Positions 1 through 8,643 of a stretch of 64,000 nucleotides of DNA are shown in pieces. The stretch comes from Cloacibacterium rupense. GTDB lineage: Bacteria > Bacteroidota > Bacteroidia > Flavobacteriales > Weeksellaceae. The stretch is taken from contig NZ_BMLV01000003.1 of NCBI RefSeq assembly GCF_014645495.1, positions 124,001-188,000 on the forward strand, read 5' to 3'. Position 1 is the stretch's first letter, and each line of letters starts with the position of its first letter. Under the pieces are notes generated by a model, which ran no database searches, was not told the origin of the DNA, and saw only the letters and a list, made by a program, of their open reading frames with translations. The position numbers were made by a program, and so were the translations under genes.

Positions 1-1
1 T

Positions 2-937
2 AAGACACTTTTATTAGAGGAATGGAAAAATTCATTGATCAATCTCGACCTTCAAAAATGGCAATTGAAACGTGAACTATCTCTCATTTACAATGAATTA
101 AATTATTTCAATGAAAAGAAAAAATTGCTAAAAAAAGCGGATAGTATTTTCACTCAATACTTCCAAAGAGCAGATTTACGTCTAAAAAAAGGAGAAAGCA
201 ATCTTTTAGAAAAAGCAACTGCAGAAAACTTGAGAAGTCAGGCTGAAATGCAATTGAAAGCTCTGGAAAAAGACAGAGAAATTGCCATTCAAAAATTAAG
301 TTTTTTAATTAATGACGGAAATCTTTACCAAAACCAAAACGCTAAATACGGAATTATAAATTTAGAAAGCCTAAATGACGACTACTCTGGAAACCCTTTG
401 ATTTTAAAGCAATTAGAACAAGAAAAAAACATCCAAAATGCTAAATTACAGACCGAAAAAGCTAAACTGAATCCAAGTTTTAGCATTGGTTACAACAATA
501 TGAGCATGTATGGAAATGGGGCCGATAATAAATTCTATGAACGATCGGCAAGATTTCATTCAGGAATGATAGGAGTCGGACTTCCTATTTTTAATTCGGC
601 ACAAAAATCAGTGATTGAAGCACAAAAGGTGAACCAACAAATCGCTGAAAACAATTATGAATTAGGATTAATTAACCAAAAAAATCAATTTTCACAGATT
701 TTCGGGCAATATAAAAAATTGAATGACGAAGTTTCTTATTATCAAAAAACTGGACTTAATAATAGTGAAAGTATTTTAAAAACTTCTAATAATCAGTATT
801 TCAATGGAGAAATCAATTATCTAGAATGGACGCTTTTAGTAACACAAGCACTAGAAATTCAAAATAAATATGTAGACCGACTGAAAGAAATGAATGATAA
901 AATTATTGAACTCAACTTACTTCAAAATAACAATTAA
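2..937 (+). CDS. TolC-like outer-membrane efflux domain (5' truncated)
   Basis: The reading frame is open from base 2, so the gene starts upstream of the window; the TTG at 35 is only an internal codon. The visible part is about 311 residues of long amphipathic helices rich in Lys, Glu, Gln and Leu, with the paired coiled-coil layout of outer-membrane efflux proteins (TolC/CusC). A glycine-rich stretch with 'GVGLPIFN' resembles the beta-barrel strands. In many Bacteroidota this module is fused to the C-terminus of a CzcA/CusA RND pump; the adaptor gene downstream supports a heavy-metal RND context. Whether it is fused or free-standing cannot be seen here. Confidence 0.75.
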   Translation, partial: KTLLLEEWKNSLINLDLQKWQLKRELSLIYNELNYFNEKKKLLKKADSIFTQYFQRADLRLKKGESNLLEKATAENLRSQAEMQLKALEKDREIAIQKLSFLINDGNLYQNQNAKYGIINLESLNDDYSGNPLILKQLEQEKNIQNAKLQTEKAKLNPSFSIGYNNMSMYGNGADNKFYERSARFHSGMIGVGLPIFNSAQKSVIEAQKVNQQIAENNYELGLINQKNQFSQIFGQYKKLNDEVSYYQKTGLNNSESILKTSNNQYFNGEINYLEWTLLVTQALEIQNKYVDRLKEMNDKIIELNLLQNNN

Positions 938-947
938 ATTAAACAAA

Positions 948-1514
948 ATGAAAAAATTTACACCAACACACAGAATTATACATTGGATTATCGCCACTTC
1001 AATGTTTGTATTATTAGCAACTGGCTTTTTGAGAATGTATTGGATGGGAAGAAAAACCATTTCAGCCGCCATCACAAACGAACTAACGCCTAAAGGCATT
1101 CATCTGCAAGATGAAAGTTTACGTGCAATTGCAAAAACTATCATCAACCCAATGTTTGAGTGGCATGTCAATTTTGCATATATTCTAGTTTTTGCATACT
1201 TATTAAGGATTATATATATGCTTGCAAAAGGAATAAAATTCCCTAATCCATTTTCTAGTAACACCTCAGGAAAAGAAAAATTACAAGGTGTTGTTTATTT
1301 AGTGTTCTACCTTTTGCTTTTGGTAGAAATTACTACCGGTATGATGTTAAAATTTGAGCTAGCAGGTGATGAAATTTTAGAAAAAGCAGAAGAAATACAT
1401 AAATGGGCTATTTATTGGATGCCAACTTTTATTATCCTTCATTTTGCAGGAATTACTTTAGCTGAACTCACCAACAAAAAAGGAATTGTATCAAAAATGA
1501 TTGGCGGAGAATAA
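948..1514 (+). CDS. cytochrome b561-type membrane protein
   Basis: A 188-residue integral membrane protein with about four transmembrane helices. The N-terminus 'THRIIHWIIATSMFVLLATG' fits the bacterial Ni-hydrogenase-type cytochrome b (cytochrome b561) family, with further membrane histidines in 'FEWHVNFAY' and 'IILHFAG' that could ligate haem b. The ATG at 948 was chosen because the family starts at this point; the frame extends upstream only through sequence overlapping the preceding gene. It sits 10 bp after the TolC-like gene and before the RND adaptor, so it is probably co-transcribed with the efflux genes. Its electron partner is unknown. Confidence 0.75.
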   Translation: MKKFTPTHRIIHWIIATSMFVLLATGFLRMYWMGRKTISAAITNELTPKGIHLQDESLRAIAKTIINPMFEWHVNFAYILVFAYLLRIIYMLAKGIKFPNPFSSNTSGKEKLQGVVYLVFYLLLLVEITTGMMLKFELAGDEILEKAEEIHKWAIYWMPTFIILHFAGITLAELTNKKGIVSKMIGGE

Positions 1515-1560
1515 TGCTTTGCTATCATTTTTTTTAATTTTTTAATTAAAAAATCAATTA

Positions 1561-2700
1561 ATGATTAAGATGAACAAAAAAATATCTATAATTACCCTAA
1601 CTGTTTTACTTTTTTCTTGTGGAAAAGAAGAAAGTACAAAAGATGAATTTGAAGTAATGGCTGCTGAAAACCAAATTACTTTAAATGATTTTCAAATCAA
1701 AAATGCAGGAATTGAAACGGGAACTTTAGGAAAAGAAGAAATTTCTGCAAAAATTACACTTAACGGAATGGTAGATGTTCCGCCACAAAATTTGGCAAGC
1801 GTTTCTGCACCAAGTGGTGGTTACGTAAAATACACCCGTTTTATGCCTGGAATGCACGTAAACAAAGGAGAAACTTTAGCAATTTTAGAAGACCCACAAA
1901 TAGTGCAGTTGCAACAAGATTATCTTTTGGCGAAATCTAATCTAAATTATTCCCAAAAAGATTACGCCAGACAAAGCGACCTCAACAAGAGCAAAGCTTC
2001 TTCTGACAAAGTAATGCAAAAAGCACAAACCGAAGCCCAAAATCAAAATATTTTAATGCGAGGAATGGCAGAAAAGCTTCGAGTAATAGGCATTAATCCT
2101 GAAAACTTAAATGCTGGAAACATCCGAAGAAGTATCTCTGTTTCTTCACCAGTTTCGGGGTATATTTCTAGTGTAAATGTAAAAATTGGGCAATATGTAT
2201 CGCCAACGGATAGACTCTTTGAAATTGTAAATACAGATGATGTACATTTGGCACTAAGTGTTTTTGAAAAAGATTTAAATAAAATAGCTGTCGGGCAAAG
2301 AGTTTTGGCATATACCAATCAAAATCCTGATAAAAAATATGCTGCTAATATCATTCTCATCGGAAAAGATTTTCAACCAGACAAAAGCGTAGTTATCCAT
2401 TGTCATTTTATTGATTATGACAAAAATTTAATTCCTGGAACGTATATGAATGCCGAAGTAGAAACCAACAGTGAAGTAGGAAATACCGTTCCAGATGATG
2501 CGATTGTAACTTGGGAAAACAAACAATACATCTTCCAAGAAGTGAAACCAAAAACTTACAAAATGGTGGAAGTAAAAATTGGAAATTCAGAAAATAACAG
2601 AACTGAAGTTTTTAACCTCAACCCCAATTTGAATGACAAAAAATTTGTAACCAAGGGCGCCTATCATCTTTTGATGGGACTTAAAAATGTAGAGGAGTAA
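1561..2700 (+). CDS. RND efflux periplasmic adaptor lipoprotein (CzcB/CusB type)
   Basis: A 379-residue membrane-fusion protein linking an inner-membrane RND pump to the outer-membrane channel. The N-terminus has a lipoprotein signal with lipobox 'LLFSC' and a Cys at about residue 20. The order is: a barrel-sandwich hybrid half with 'SAPSGGYV', an alpha hairpin rich in Gln/Lys/Ala, the second half with 'VSSPVSGYIS', then beta-barrel and membrane-proximal domains. Translation could start at 1561 or at the ATG at 1570; both leave an intact signal. The setting next to a TolC-like protein and a VIT metal transporter suggests heavy-metal efflux; the substrate is not determined. Confidence 0.85.
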   Translation: MIKMNKKISIITLTVLLFSCGKEESTKDEFEVMAAENQITLNDFQIKNAGIETGTLGKEEISAKITLNGMVDVPPQNLASVSAPSGGYVKYTRFMPGMHVNKGETLAILEDPQIVQLQQDYLLAKSNLNYSQKDYARQSDLNKSKASSDKVMQKAQTEAQNQNILMRGMAEKLRVIGINPENLNAGNIRRSISVSSPVSGYISSVNVKIGQYVSPTDRLFEIVNTDDVHLALSVFEKDLNKIAVGQRVLAYTNQNPDKKYAANIILIGKDFQPDKSVVIHCHFIDYDKNLIPGTYMNAEVETNSEVGNTVPDDAIVTWENKQYIFQEVKPKTYKMVEVKIGNSENNRTEVFNLNPNLNDKKFVTKGAYHLLMGLKNVEE

Positions 2701-2718
2701 TTTAATAACTAAAGCATT

Positions 2719-3447
2719 ATGAAAAAATATGAAGAAAAAAAGAAACTTACGATAGACAATTATTTAGACAATCATTACATACATCGTAGCAATTGGCTTC
2801 GTGCAGCAGTTTTAGGTGCCAATGATGGTATTATTTCTATTTCTAGTTTAGCTGTGGGGGTAGCTGCAGCCAGTTCCACTAGAGAACCCATACTTTTAGC
2901 CGCCGTTGCGGGTTTAGTTGCGGGTGCACTTTCTATGGCAGCTGGCGAATATGTTTCTGTAAGTTCGCAAACAGATATTGAAAAAGCGGATATTGAAAGA
3001 GAACGCATTGAACTTAAAGAAATGCCTGATGAAGAACTAGAAATTTTAGCTCAAATCTATGAAAAACGCGGACTGAAAAAAGAAACCGCATTATTGGTAG
3101 CACAAGAATTAACCGAAAAAGATGCATTGGCAGCACACATAAGAGATGAATTGGGTATTAACGAAATTAGCCAAGCCAATCCTTTACAAGCGGCATTAGC
3201 TTCGGGAGCGGCTTTTACAGTAGGTGGAATTTTACCATTATTGGTAACCTTTTTCACTCCAGTTTCAGGAATGGAATATTGGCTGTATGGTTTCACCATT
3301 GTATTTTTAGGAATTTTAGGTACTATTTCGGCAAAAATTGGTGGTTCTAGTATTTTTAACGCCATTATTAGAATTGTAATTTGGGGAAGTATCGCAATGA
3401 TCTTATCGGCTGTTGTAGGTTATATATTCGGAGTGAAAGTGGCTTAA
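2719..3447 (+). CDS. VIT1/CCC1 family Fe/Mn transporter
   Basis: A 242-residue membrane protein of the vacuolar iron transporter family, which moves Fe2+ or Mn2+. The first helix pair carries the hallmark 'GANDGIISISSLAVGVA' and 'GALSMAAGEYVSVSSQ'. An acidic central segment rich in Glu (about residues 85-135) matches the family's metal-binding domain, and three hydrophobic helices follow. The gene starts 18 bp after the RND adaptor and ends at a stem-loop terminator, so it is probably the last gene of a metal-homeostasis operon. The direction of transport and the metal are inferred from the family. Confidence 0.9.
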   Translation: MKKYEEKKKLTIDNYLDNHYIHRSNWLRAAVLGANDGIISISSLAVGVAAASSTREPILLAAVAGLVAGALSMAAGEYVSVSSQTDIEKADIERERIELKEMPDEELEILAQIYEKRGLKKETALLVAQELTEKDALAAHIRDELGINEISQANPLQAALASGAAFTVGGILPLLVTFFTPVSGMEYWLYGFTIVFLGILGTISAKIGGSSIFNAIIRIVIWGSIAMILSAVVGYIFGVKVA

Positions 3448-3490
3448 AAATTTTTAAATTTTAATAAAACCTTTAAATTTAGAATAACAG

Positions 3491-3516
3491 AAGTTGCTTT
3501 AACAGCAACTTTTGTT
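3491..3516 (+). terminator. rho-independent terminator after VIT gene
   Basis: Perfect 7-bp stem AGTTGCT (3492-3498) / AGCAACT (3504-3510) with a TTAAC loop, followed by TTTGTT. It lies between the convergent VIT gene and recG and overlaps the recG stop codon at 3515-3517. Confidence 0.75.
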
Positions 3517-5608
3517 AACTAATTTTGCCCCATTTGTTTTTGCCTTTGTATTGTTTGATATAATAATTTTTAAGATTTAGATGCTCTGGATTTTGCAGTG
3601 CAGAATCTACTTTTATCAAATGTTCTACAGTAGATTTTGCAGCTTTTATGATATTACCATCGTTAATCATATCCAATCGTTTAAAATCAATCATTCCGCT
3701 TTGTTGAGTTCCGAGAATATCACCAGGACCGCGCAATTGCATATCTACTTCAGAAATTTTAAAACCATCATTGGTTTCTACCATTGTTTTGATGCGTTTT
3801 CTAGACTCGGCAGAAAGTTTGTCTGAAGTCATCAGAATACAATAGCTCTGCTCTGCACCACGACCTACTCTACCGCGCAACTGATGCAGCTGAGAAAGCC
3901 CAAATCTTTCGGCACTTTCTATAATCATTACAGAAGCATTCGGCACGTTTACACCTACTTCTATTACAGTAGTTGCCACCATAATATCAGCTTTTCCGCT
4001 GGCGAAATATTGCATCGCAGCATCTTTATCATCTGGTTTCATTTTACCATGAAGCATAGAAATTTGATAATCTGGAACAGGAAAAATCTCTGAAATATGC
4101 TCGAAACCTTCCATCAAATTTTTGTAATCTAGCGTTTCAGATTCTTCGATTAAAGGATATACAAAATAGACTTGTCTTCCTTTGGCAATCTCTTCTTTAG
4201 CAAAATTATAAACCGTTAATCTATCTTTTTCTCTGCGGTGTGCGGTAATAATCGGTTTTCTACCAACAGGCATTTCATCAATCACCGAAACATCTAAATC
4301 AGAATAATAGCTCATTGCCAGAGTTCTAGGAATAGGTGTAGCCGTCATTACCAAAATATGTGGTGGAATTTTATTTTTAGCCCAAAGTTTTGCACGTTGC
4401 GCCACCCCGAATCTGTGCTGCTCATCTATTATTGCCAATCCTAAATTTTTAAACTGAACAATATCTTCCAAAACAGCATGTGTTCCTACCAAAATAGAAA
4501 GTTCGCCGCTTAACAATTCTTCGTGAATCATTTTTCTTTCAGAGGTTTTGGTAGAACCTGTCAATAATTTTACTTTTACGTTGGTTTCTTTCAATAAATC
4601 TGAAATAGAATTAAAATGTTGCGTGGCAAGAATTTCCGTAGGTGCCATCATACAACTTTGGAAACCATTATCCATTGCTAAAAGCATTGCCAAAAGCGCC
4701 ACCATTGTTTTTCCCGAACCTACATCACCTTGCAATAATCTGTTCATTTGGATGGGCTTTTTCAAATCATTTCTAATTTCCTTCAACACTCTTTTCTGAG
4801 CATCAGTCAATTCAAAAGGAAGGAAATTTTCGTAAAAATCATTGAAATTATCACCCACTTTTGGGAAAGGATTTCCTATGGCAAAACTTTTATTGTAATT
4901 TTTTTTGAGAGCATAACCCAATTGAAAAAAGAAAGCTTCTTCAAATTTCAACCTTCTGTCTGCATGCTTTGCATAGTCTAAATTTAAAGGAAAATGAATA
5001 TTGAGATACGCCTCTTGTCTGCTCATCAGTTTCAAAGATTTCATCAGAGAAAACGGTAAATTTTCTTGAATTAAATTAGGAATCTGAGAAACAACATTCG
5101 CCAAAGTATTCTGAAAAAATTTTTGATTTAATCCTCGTTTTGTCAATTTTTCTGAACTTGGATAAATAGGGCGAAGTCTCTCATCAACAGATTTTTTATC
5201 TTCTAATTCAATCTCAGGATGAGCCATCGAAAAACTGTGATTAAACTCTTGAACTCGCCCAAAAATAAAAACTTCTCGATTGATGGGCATTTGTTCTAAC
5301 ATCCATTTCGTGTATTGAAACCAGACTAAATCTAGTGTCCCACTTCCGTCTGTAAATTTCCCTGAAAGTCGTTTTTTGCCTTTGGCATAGGTTACTTCTT
5401 GCAATTCGGTGATTCTGCCTTTCAGTTGAATTTCTATATTATCTTCCTTAATATCAGCAACTTTATAGACTTTAGATTTATCTAAATACCTCAACGGAAA
5501 AAAATGCAAAAAGTCTTCTACCGTTCTAACATCCAAAACATTAGCAATTAGTTTGGCACGTTCTGTACCAATTCCTTTTAAAAATTCTATGGAAGTGTCG
5601 AGATTCAA
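3515..5608 (-). CDS. recG: ATP-dependent DNA helicase RecG
   Basis: A 697-residue branch-migration helicase that remodels stalled forks and Holliday junctions. It has an N-terminal wedge/OB domain, Walker A 'GDVGSGKT' near residue 295, the DEAH-like box 'IIDEQHRFG', and 'QLRGRVGRG' in helicase motif VI; the length is normal for the family. The start is a TTG at 5608: no ATG lies before the conserved N-terminus ('IEFLKGIGTERAKL'), and an in-frame stop occurs about 14 codons upstream. The start region abuts a TCGAG-rich inverted repeat (5619-5650), so that repeat forms the immediate 5' leader. Confidence 0.95.
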   Translation of the reverse strand: MNLDTSIEFLKGIGTERAKLIANVLDVRTVEDFLHFFPLRYLDKSKVYKVADIKEDNIEIQLKGRITELQEVTYAKGKKRLSGKFTDGSGTLDLVWFQYTKWMLEQMPINREVFIFGRVQEFNHSFSMAHPEIELEDKKSVDERLRPIYPSSEKLTKRGLNQKFFQNTLANVVSQIPNLIQENLPFSLMKSLKLMSRQEAYLNIHFPLNLDYAKHADRRLKFEEAFFFQLGYALKKNYNKSFAIGNPFPKVGDNFNDFYENFLPFELTDAQKRVLKEIRNDLKKPIQMNRLLQGDVGSGKTMVALLAMLLAMDNGFQSCMMAPTEILATQHFNSISDLLKETNVKVKLLTGSTKTSERKMIHEELLSGELSILVGTHAVLEDIVQFKNLGLAIIDEQHRFGVAQRAKLWAKNKIPPHILVMTATPIPRTLAMSYYSDLDVSVIDEMPVGRKPIITAHRREKDRLTVYNFAKEEIAKGRQVYFVYPLIEESETLDYKNLMEGFEHISEIFPVPDYQISMLHGKMKPDDKDAAMQYFASGKADIMVATTVIEVGVNVPNASVMIIESAERFGLSQLHQLRGRVGRGAEQSYCILMTSDKLSAESRKRIKTMVETNDGFKISEVDMQLRGPGDILGTQQSGMIDFKRLDMINDGNIIKAAKSTVEHLIKVDSALQNPEHLNLKNYYIKQYKGKNKWGKIS

Positions 5609-5618
5609 TGTTTCGAGG

Positions 5619-5650
5619 TTCGAGTTACGAGGTTTGTGCTTCGAGTTTTA
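5619..5650. repeat. left 32-bp imperfect inverted repeat
   Basis: Begins TTCGAGTTACGAG and ends GAGTTTTA. The reverse complement recurs at 6423-6454 with the same total length, a perfect 13-bp outer and 8-bp inner match, and a diverged 11-bp middle. The pair encloses a single membrane-protein gene. Confidence 0.7.
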
Positions 5651-5683
5651 GAATGTGAAATTAAGGAAATTTTATAAAAATAA

Positions 5684-6229
5684 TTAACCTCTCTTTTTGT
5701 ATGAGTAAAAAATTCCTACTATTAAACCTAAAATTCCACCAAAAAAATTGAAAACATCCATTGTTCCTGCAGTAATATAATTTTCATAATCATTTAGCTT
5801 ATCTGGAATAAAACACCAATCTGCAAAATAATATTTCGGAAATTTACTTAAAATTAAAAAACCTAAAATAAAACCTATTACCTCAGAAAAAATAGTAATT
5901 AAAATTGAAATCAATATTGCTAAAACAGAAGTTTTTAATAAAGTTTTCCAAGTATCTTGAATTAAATTAAAAATAAGAATAATTAATCCCGAAATTAGCG
6001 GAAGCCACCAAGTTGAAAGAAAAGCTATCAACACTACCAAAACTCTTGGGTGTATAATTCTACTATCACCCTCAACTTGAACAAGATTATACTGTAAAAA
6101 TCTATATTTTGTATAATATTCCGAAGAAATTGTAAAAGTAATTTGATCATTTATCACCCCATAAATCCCAGCAATTGCACTTGCAATTAGAGCAACTAGA
6201 ATTATAGTTAATAGTTTTTTTATGTACAT
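5684..6229 (-). CDS. hypothetical multi-pass membrane protein
   Basis: A 181-residue protein that I cannot assign to a family. It has an N-terminal hydrophobic segment (about residues 5-25), two central helices (about 65-90 and 95-125), a loop with 'YYFADWCFIPDKLNDYENY', and a C-terminal helix rich in Gly and Phe, so it is an integral membrane protein with probably four to five spans. It stands alone between recG and a thioredoxin-like gene and lies inside a segment bounded by 32-bp inverted repeats, which may mean it arrived as a cassette. The function is unknown. Confidence 0.6.
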   Translation of the reverse strand: MYIKKLLTIILVALIASAIAGIYGVINDQITFTISSEYYTKYRFLQYNLVQVEGDSRIIHPRVLVVLIAFLSTWWLPLISGLIILIFNLIQDTWKTLLKTSVLAILISILITIFSEVIGFILGFLILSKFPKYYFADWCFIPDKLNDYENYITAGTMDVFNFFGGILGLIVGIFYSYKKRG

Positions 6230-6422
6230 TTTAAATGATAATTATTTTTCTATAAAAATAACAAAGACTTCCAAAGTATGAAAGTCTTTTTAATAATAAG
6301 TTTCGGCTAAAGCCAAATTGATTTTTTTTATTTCTAAAACGAACTAAAGTCTGTTCCTATTGATAAAAAAGTTGATAAATTCAACGTATTGCTTTGATAT
6401 TTCATTTCTAGAAAAGACTTCT

Positions 6423-6454
6423 TAAAACTCACAACTCGTATCTCGTAACTCGAA
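6423..6454. repeat. right 32-bp imperfect inverted repeat
   Basis: Reverse-complement partner of 5619-5650 (outer 13 bp CTCGTAACTCGAA at 6442-6454; inner TAAAACTC at 6423-6430). It directly touches the stop codon of the thioredoxin-like gene that ends at 6455. Confidence 0.7.
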
Positions 6455-6991
6455 TCACTCTTTAATCTTTGATTTGAATTTCTTTTGATAATTTTCCCAT
6501 TGGTCTCTGGTTTTGATGTTTTTGTATTGATTGTTGGCAATCATACTGAGATAGGGTTCTAATTCCTTGGGAGTAAATTTTCCCATTAAATTGGTAATAG
6601 GTTGCAGATTTTCGTCTAAAAAAATAAGAGTAGGATATGCATTGATATTCATAAACTTAGCAAACTGATGCATCCCATTTTTACCTTTTGATTTCACTTG
6701 AAATTCAGGATTTTTAAAAACCCTATCATACATATTGACTGTTTCGCTTCCTTCAGCATTAAATTTCACCATATAAAACTTGTCATTCAAATATTTTAAA
6801 ATTTCAGGATGCAAAAAAGTTTCTTTGTCCATTTCTTTGCAAGCTGTATTCCAATCTGTATAGAAATCTACTATGATTTTCTTAGGACTTGTTTTTTGAG
6901 CAGCTATGGCTTGTTCCATAGACATCCAATTGATTTGCGCATTGAATATGGAAAAAAAGCAAATTAAAATAAATGATAATAATGATTTCAT
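6455..6991 (-). CDS. secreted thioredoxin-fold protein with single Cys
   Basis: A 178-residue protein with a Sec signal (cut after 'FSIFNAQ') and a thioredoxin-like domain related to DUF255/thioredoxin_7 proteins. The strand 'KKIIVDFYTDW' leads into the active-site region, but the usual WCxxC is WNTAC here: Asn48 replaces the nucleophilic Cys and only Cys51 remains. The cis-Pro loop 'NAYPTLIFLD' is kept. The start at 6991 is preferred over 6997 because it gives a standard signal peptide. Disulfide reductase activity is doubtful; a chaperone-like or single-cysteine role is possible. Confidence 0.75.
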   Translation of the reverse strand: MKSLLSFILICFFSIFNAQINWMSMEQAIAAQKTSPKKIIVDFYTDWNTACKEMDKETFLHPEILKYLNDKFYMVKFNAEGSETVNMYDRVFKNPEFQVKSKGKNGMHQFAKFMNINAYPTLIFLDENLQPITNLMGKFTPKELEPYLSMIANNQYKNIKTRDQWENYQKKFKSKIKE

Positions 6992-7081
6992 AGGCAAGTG
7001 TGTTTTTTATGAAACCTTCAAAACATCAAAATTTCATTAATTTATCTTAAAATGAGGATTCCATTTTGTAAAGTTATGCAA

Positions 7082-8560
7082 TTAATGTACTTCTTGCATC
7101 AATTTTTTCACTAAAGGTGATATCAAAATTAATACCAAACCTGCGATTAGGGCGTAGATAGCCAATTGATAATATCCATCAGTATATGATTGTAATTTCG
7201 ATAACAAACTACTTCCAGTATTAGATTGAGAAATTTCTGCACCTAATTTACCTGCTGCTAATTGACCAAATGCACTTGCTAAAAACCACAATCCCATCAT
7301 CATTCCAAACAGTCTTTTGGGAGATAATTTGGTAATGATAGACATTCCTATTGGGCCTAAACATAATTCTCCTATGGTAGTCACTAAATAAGCTAGTGTA
7401 AAAATTCCGAGAGATGTTTTCCCTAAAGAATCTGCAAAAAATTTAGTATAATAAAAAATATAAAATGACGCCGACAAGAATAAAAAACCAATCCCAAATT
7501 TAATTAAAGTGTTCGGCTCTATTTTCTTATTTGCTAACCATACCCAAAGTAAACCAATGAGTGGACTTAGAATAATTACAAAAAGGGTATTAGAACTATT
7601 ATTTACAGCATTAGGATCTATAGTTAGCCCCAATAATTTATCATTAAGATTGTATTTTGCAAAAAGCGACAAAGAACCACCACTCTGCTCGTAAATTGCA
7701 TTAAAAAGAAAATAAAAAAAGATGAATACAAAGGCTGCAATTATTTTTTTCTGCGCACTTAATTCGCCTATTTTAAAGACTTCAAACAAGAAATAAGCAA
7801 TGGCAATAATACCAATAGTGTACATAAAATAATCTGTGTAATCTGTATTTTTTACCATTATAAAAATTAATGGAATACTAAGTAAAGAAAGAGCATAAAC
7901 CAAAATTTCTTTGGTTAATCTTTTTGTTTTAGGAAGGTGACTAAGCGGTGAATTTCCTATAGGCCCAAGTTTATTTTTAGTAAAAAGAAAAGTCAACAAT
8001 CCTAAAACCATAACAATTGCAGATGCTAAAAAACAAAGTTGCCAAGAGTAATATTTCCCCAAATAAATACACAAAATTCCGCCTAAAAATCCACCAATAT
8101 TAATTCCTGCATAGAACATTCCGTAGCCTGCATCTCTTCTGGGATCATCTTCTTGGTAAAGTTCGCCAACCATAGAAGAAACATTAGGTTTAAAGAATCC
8201 TGTTCCAATGATAGAGAAAGCAATCCCATAATAAAACATCTCTTTTGGAGCGATGGCTATTAATAAATTCCCAAAAATCATAACCATACCGCCAAAAAAT
8301 AAAGATTTTTTAAATCCTAAAATTTTATCGGCAAAAATGCCACCAATAAATGTAAAAGCATAGACAAATGCCTGTATTGCACCATATTGTAGATTAGCTA
8401 CATCATCTTTCAAAAGCAATTGATCTACCATAAAATAAGTAAGTACACCTCTCATTCCGTAGAAACAAAACCTTTCCCACATTTCTACCGTAAAGAGTGA
8501 CCAAAGTTGTTTAGGATATTTTCCTTTAAAATTTTGAATTTGTTCTAGAGTTAATTCCAT
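7082..8560 (-). CDS. POT-family proton-coupled peptide transporter (copy 1)
   Basis: A 492-residue major-facilitator transporter of the POT/PTR2 family, importing di- and tripeptides with protons. It shows the proton-coupling motif 'EMWERFCFYGMRG' in helix 1 and the PTR2 signature 'MFYAGINIGGFLGG' in helix 5, with about 12-14 hydrophobic segments. It is the last of three consecutive, same-strand POT genes (7082-12188), apparently a local gene family. The gap to the next copy holds a terminator, so the copies are probably transcribed separately. Nearby DPP IV may supply dipeptides. Confidence 0.92.
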   Translation of the reverse strand: MELTLEQIQNFKGKYPKQLWSLFTVEMWERFCFYGMRGVLTYFMVDQLLLKDDVANLQYGAIQAFVYAFTFIGGIFADKILGFKKSLFFGGMVMIFGNLLIAIAPKEMFYYGIAFSIIGTGFFKPNVSSMVGELYQEDDPRRDAGYGMFYAGINIGGFLGGILCIYLGKYYSWQLCFLASAIVMVLGLLTFLFTKNKLGPIGNSPLSHLPKTKRLTKEILVYALSLLSIPLIFIMVKNTDYTDYFMYTIGIIAIAYFLFEVFKIGELSAQKKIIAAFVFIFFYFLFNAIYEQSGGSLSLFAKYNLNDKLLGLTIDPNAVNNSSNTLFVIILSPLIGLLWVWLANKKIEPNTLIKFGIGFLFLSASFYIFYYTKFFADSLGKTSLGIFTLAYLVTTIGELCLGPIGMSIITKLSPKRLFGMMMGLWFLASAFGQLAAGKLGAEISQSNTGSSLLSKLQSYTDGYYQLAIYALIAGLVLILISPLVKKLMQEVH

Positions 8561-8584
8561 TGTAAAATTTTATTTAACGAAAAT

Positions 8585-8614
8585 AAAAAAAACCACCGAT
8601 GTATCGATGGTTTT
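8585..8614 (-). terminator. terminator after POT copy 2
   Basis: Read on the minus strand, an 11-bp stem with one mismatch (arms around 8590-8600 and 8603-8613) is followed by a T-run. It lies between the second and first POT genes. Confidence 0.7.
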
Positions 8615-8643
8615 GTAGGATATATTTTAATTGATAAACAATT

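Noticed and set aside
6334-6540. Open frame of 68 codons on the minus strand overlapping the thioredoxin-like gene.
   Set aside because: It reads partly through the well-supported thioredoxin-like gene in another frame and through the right inverted repeat, with no coding character.
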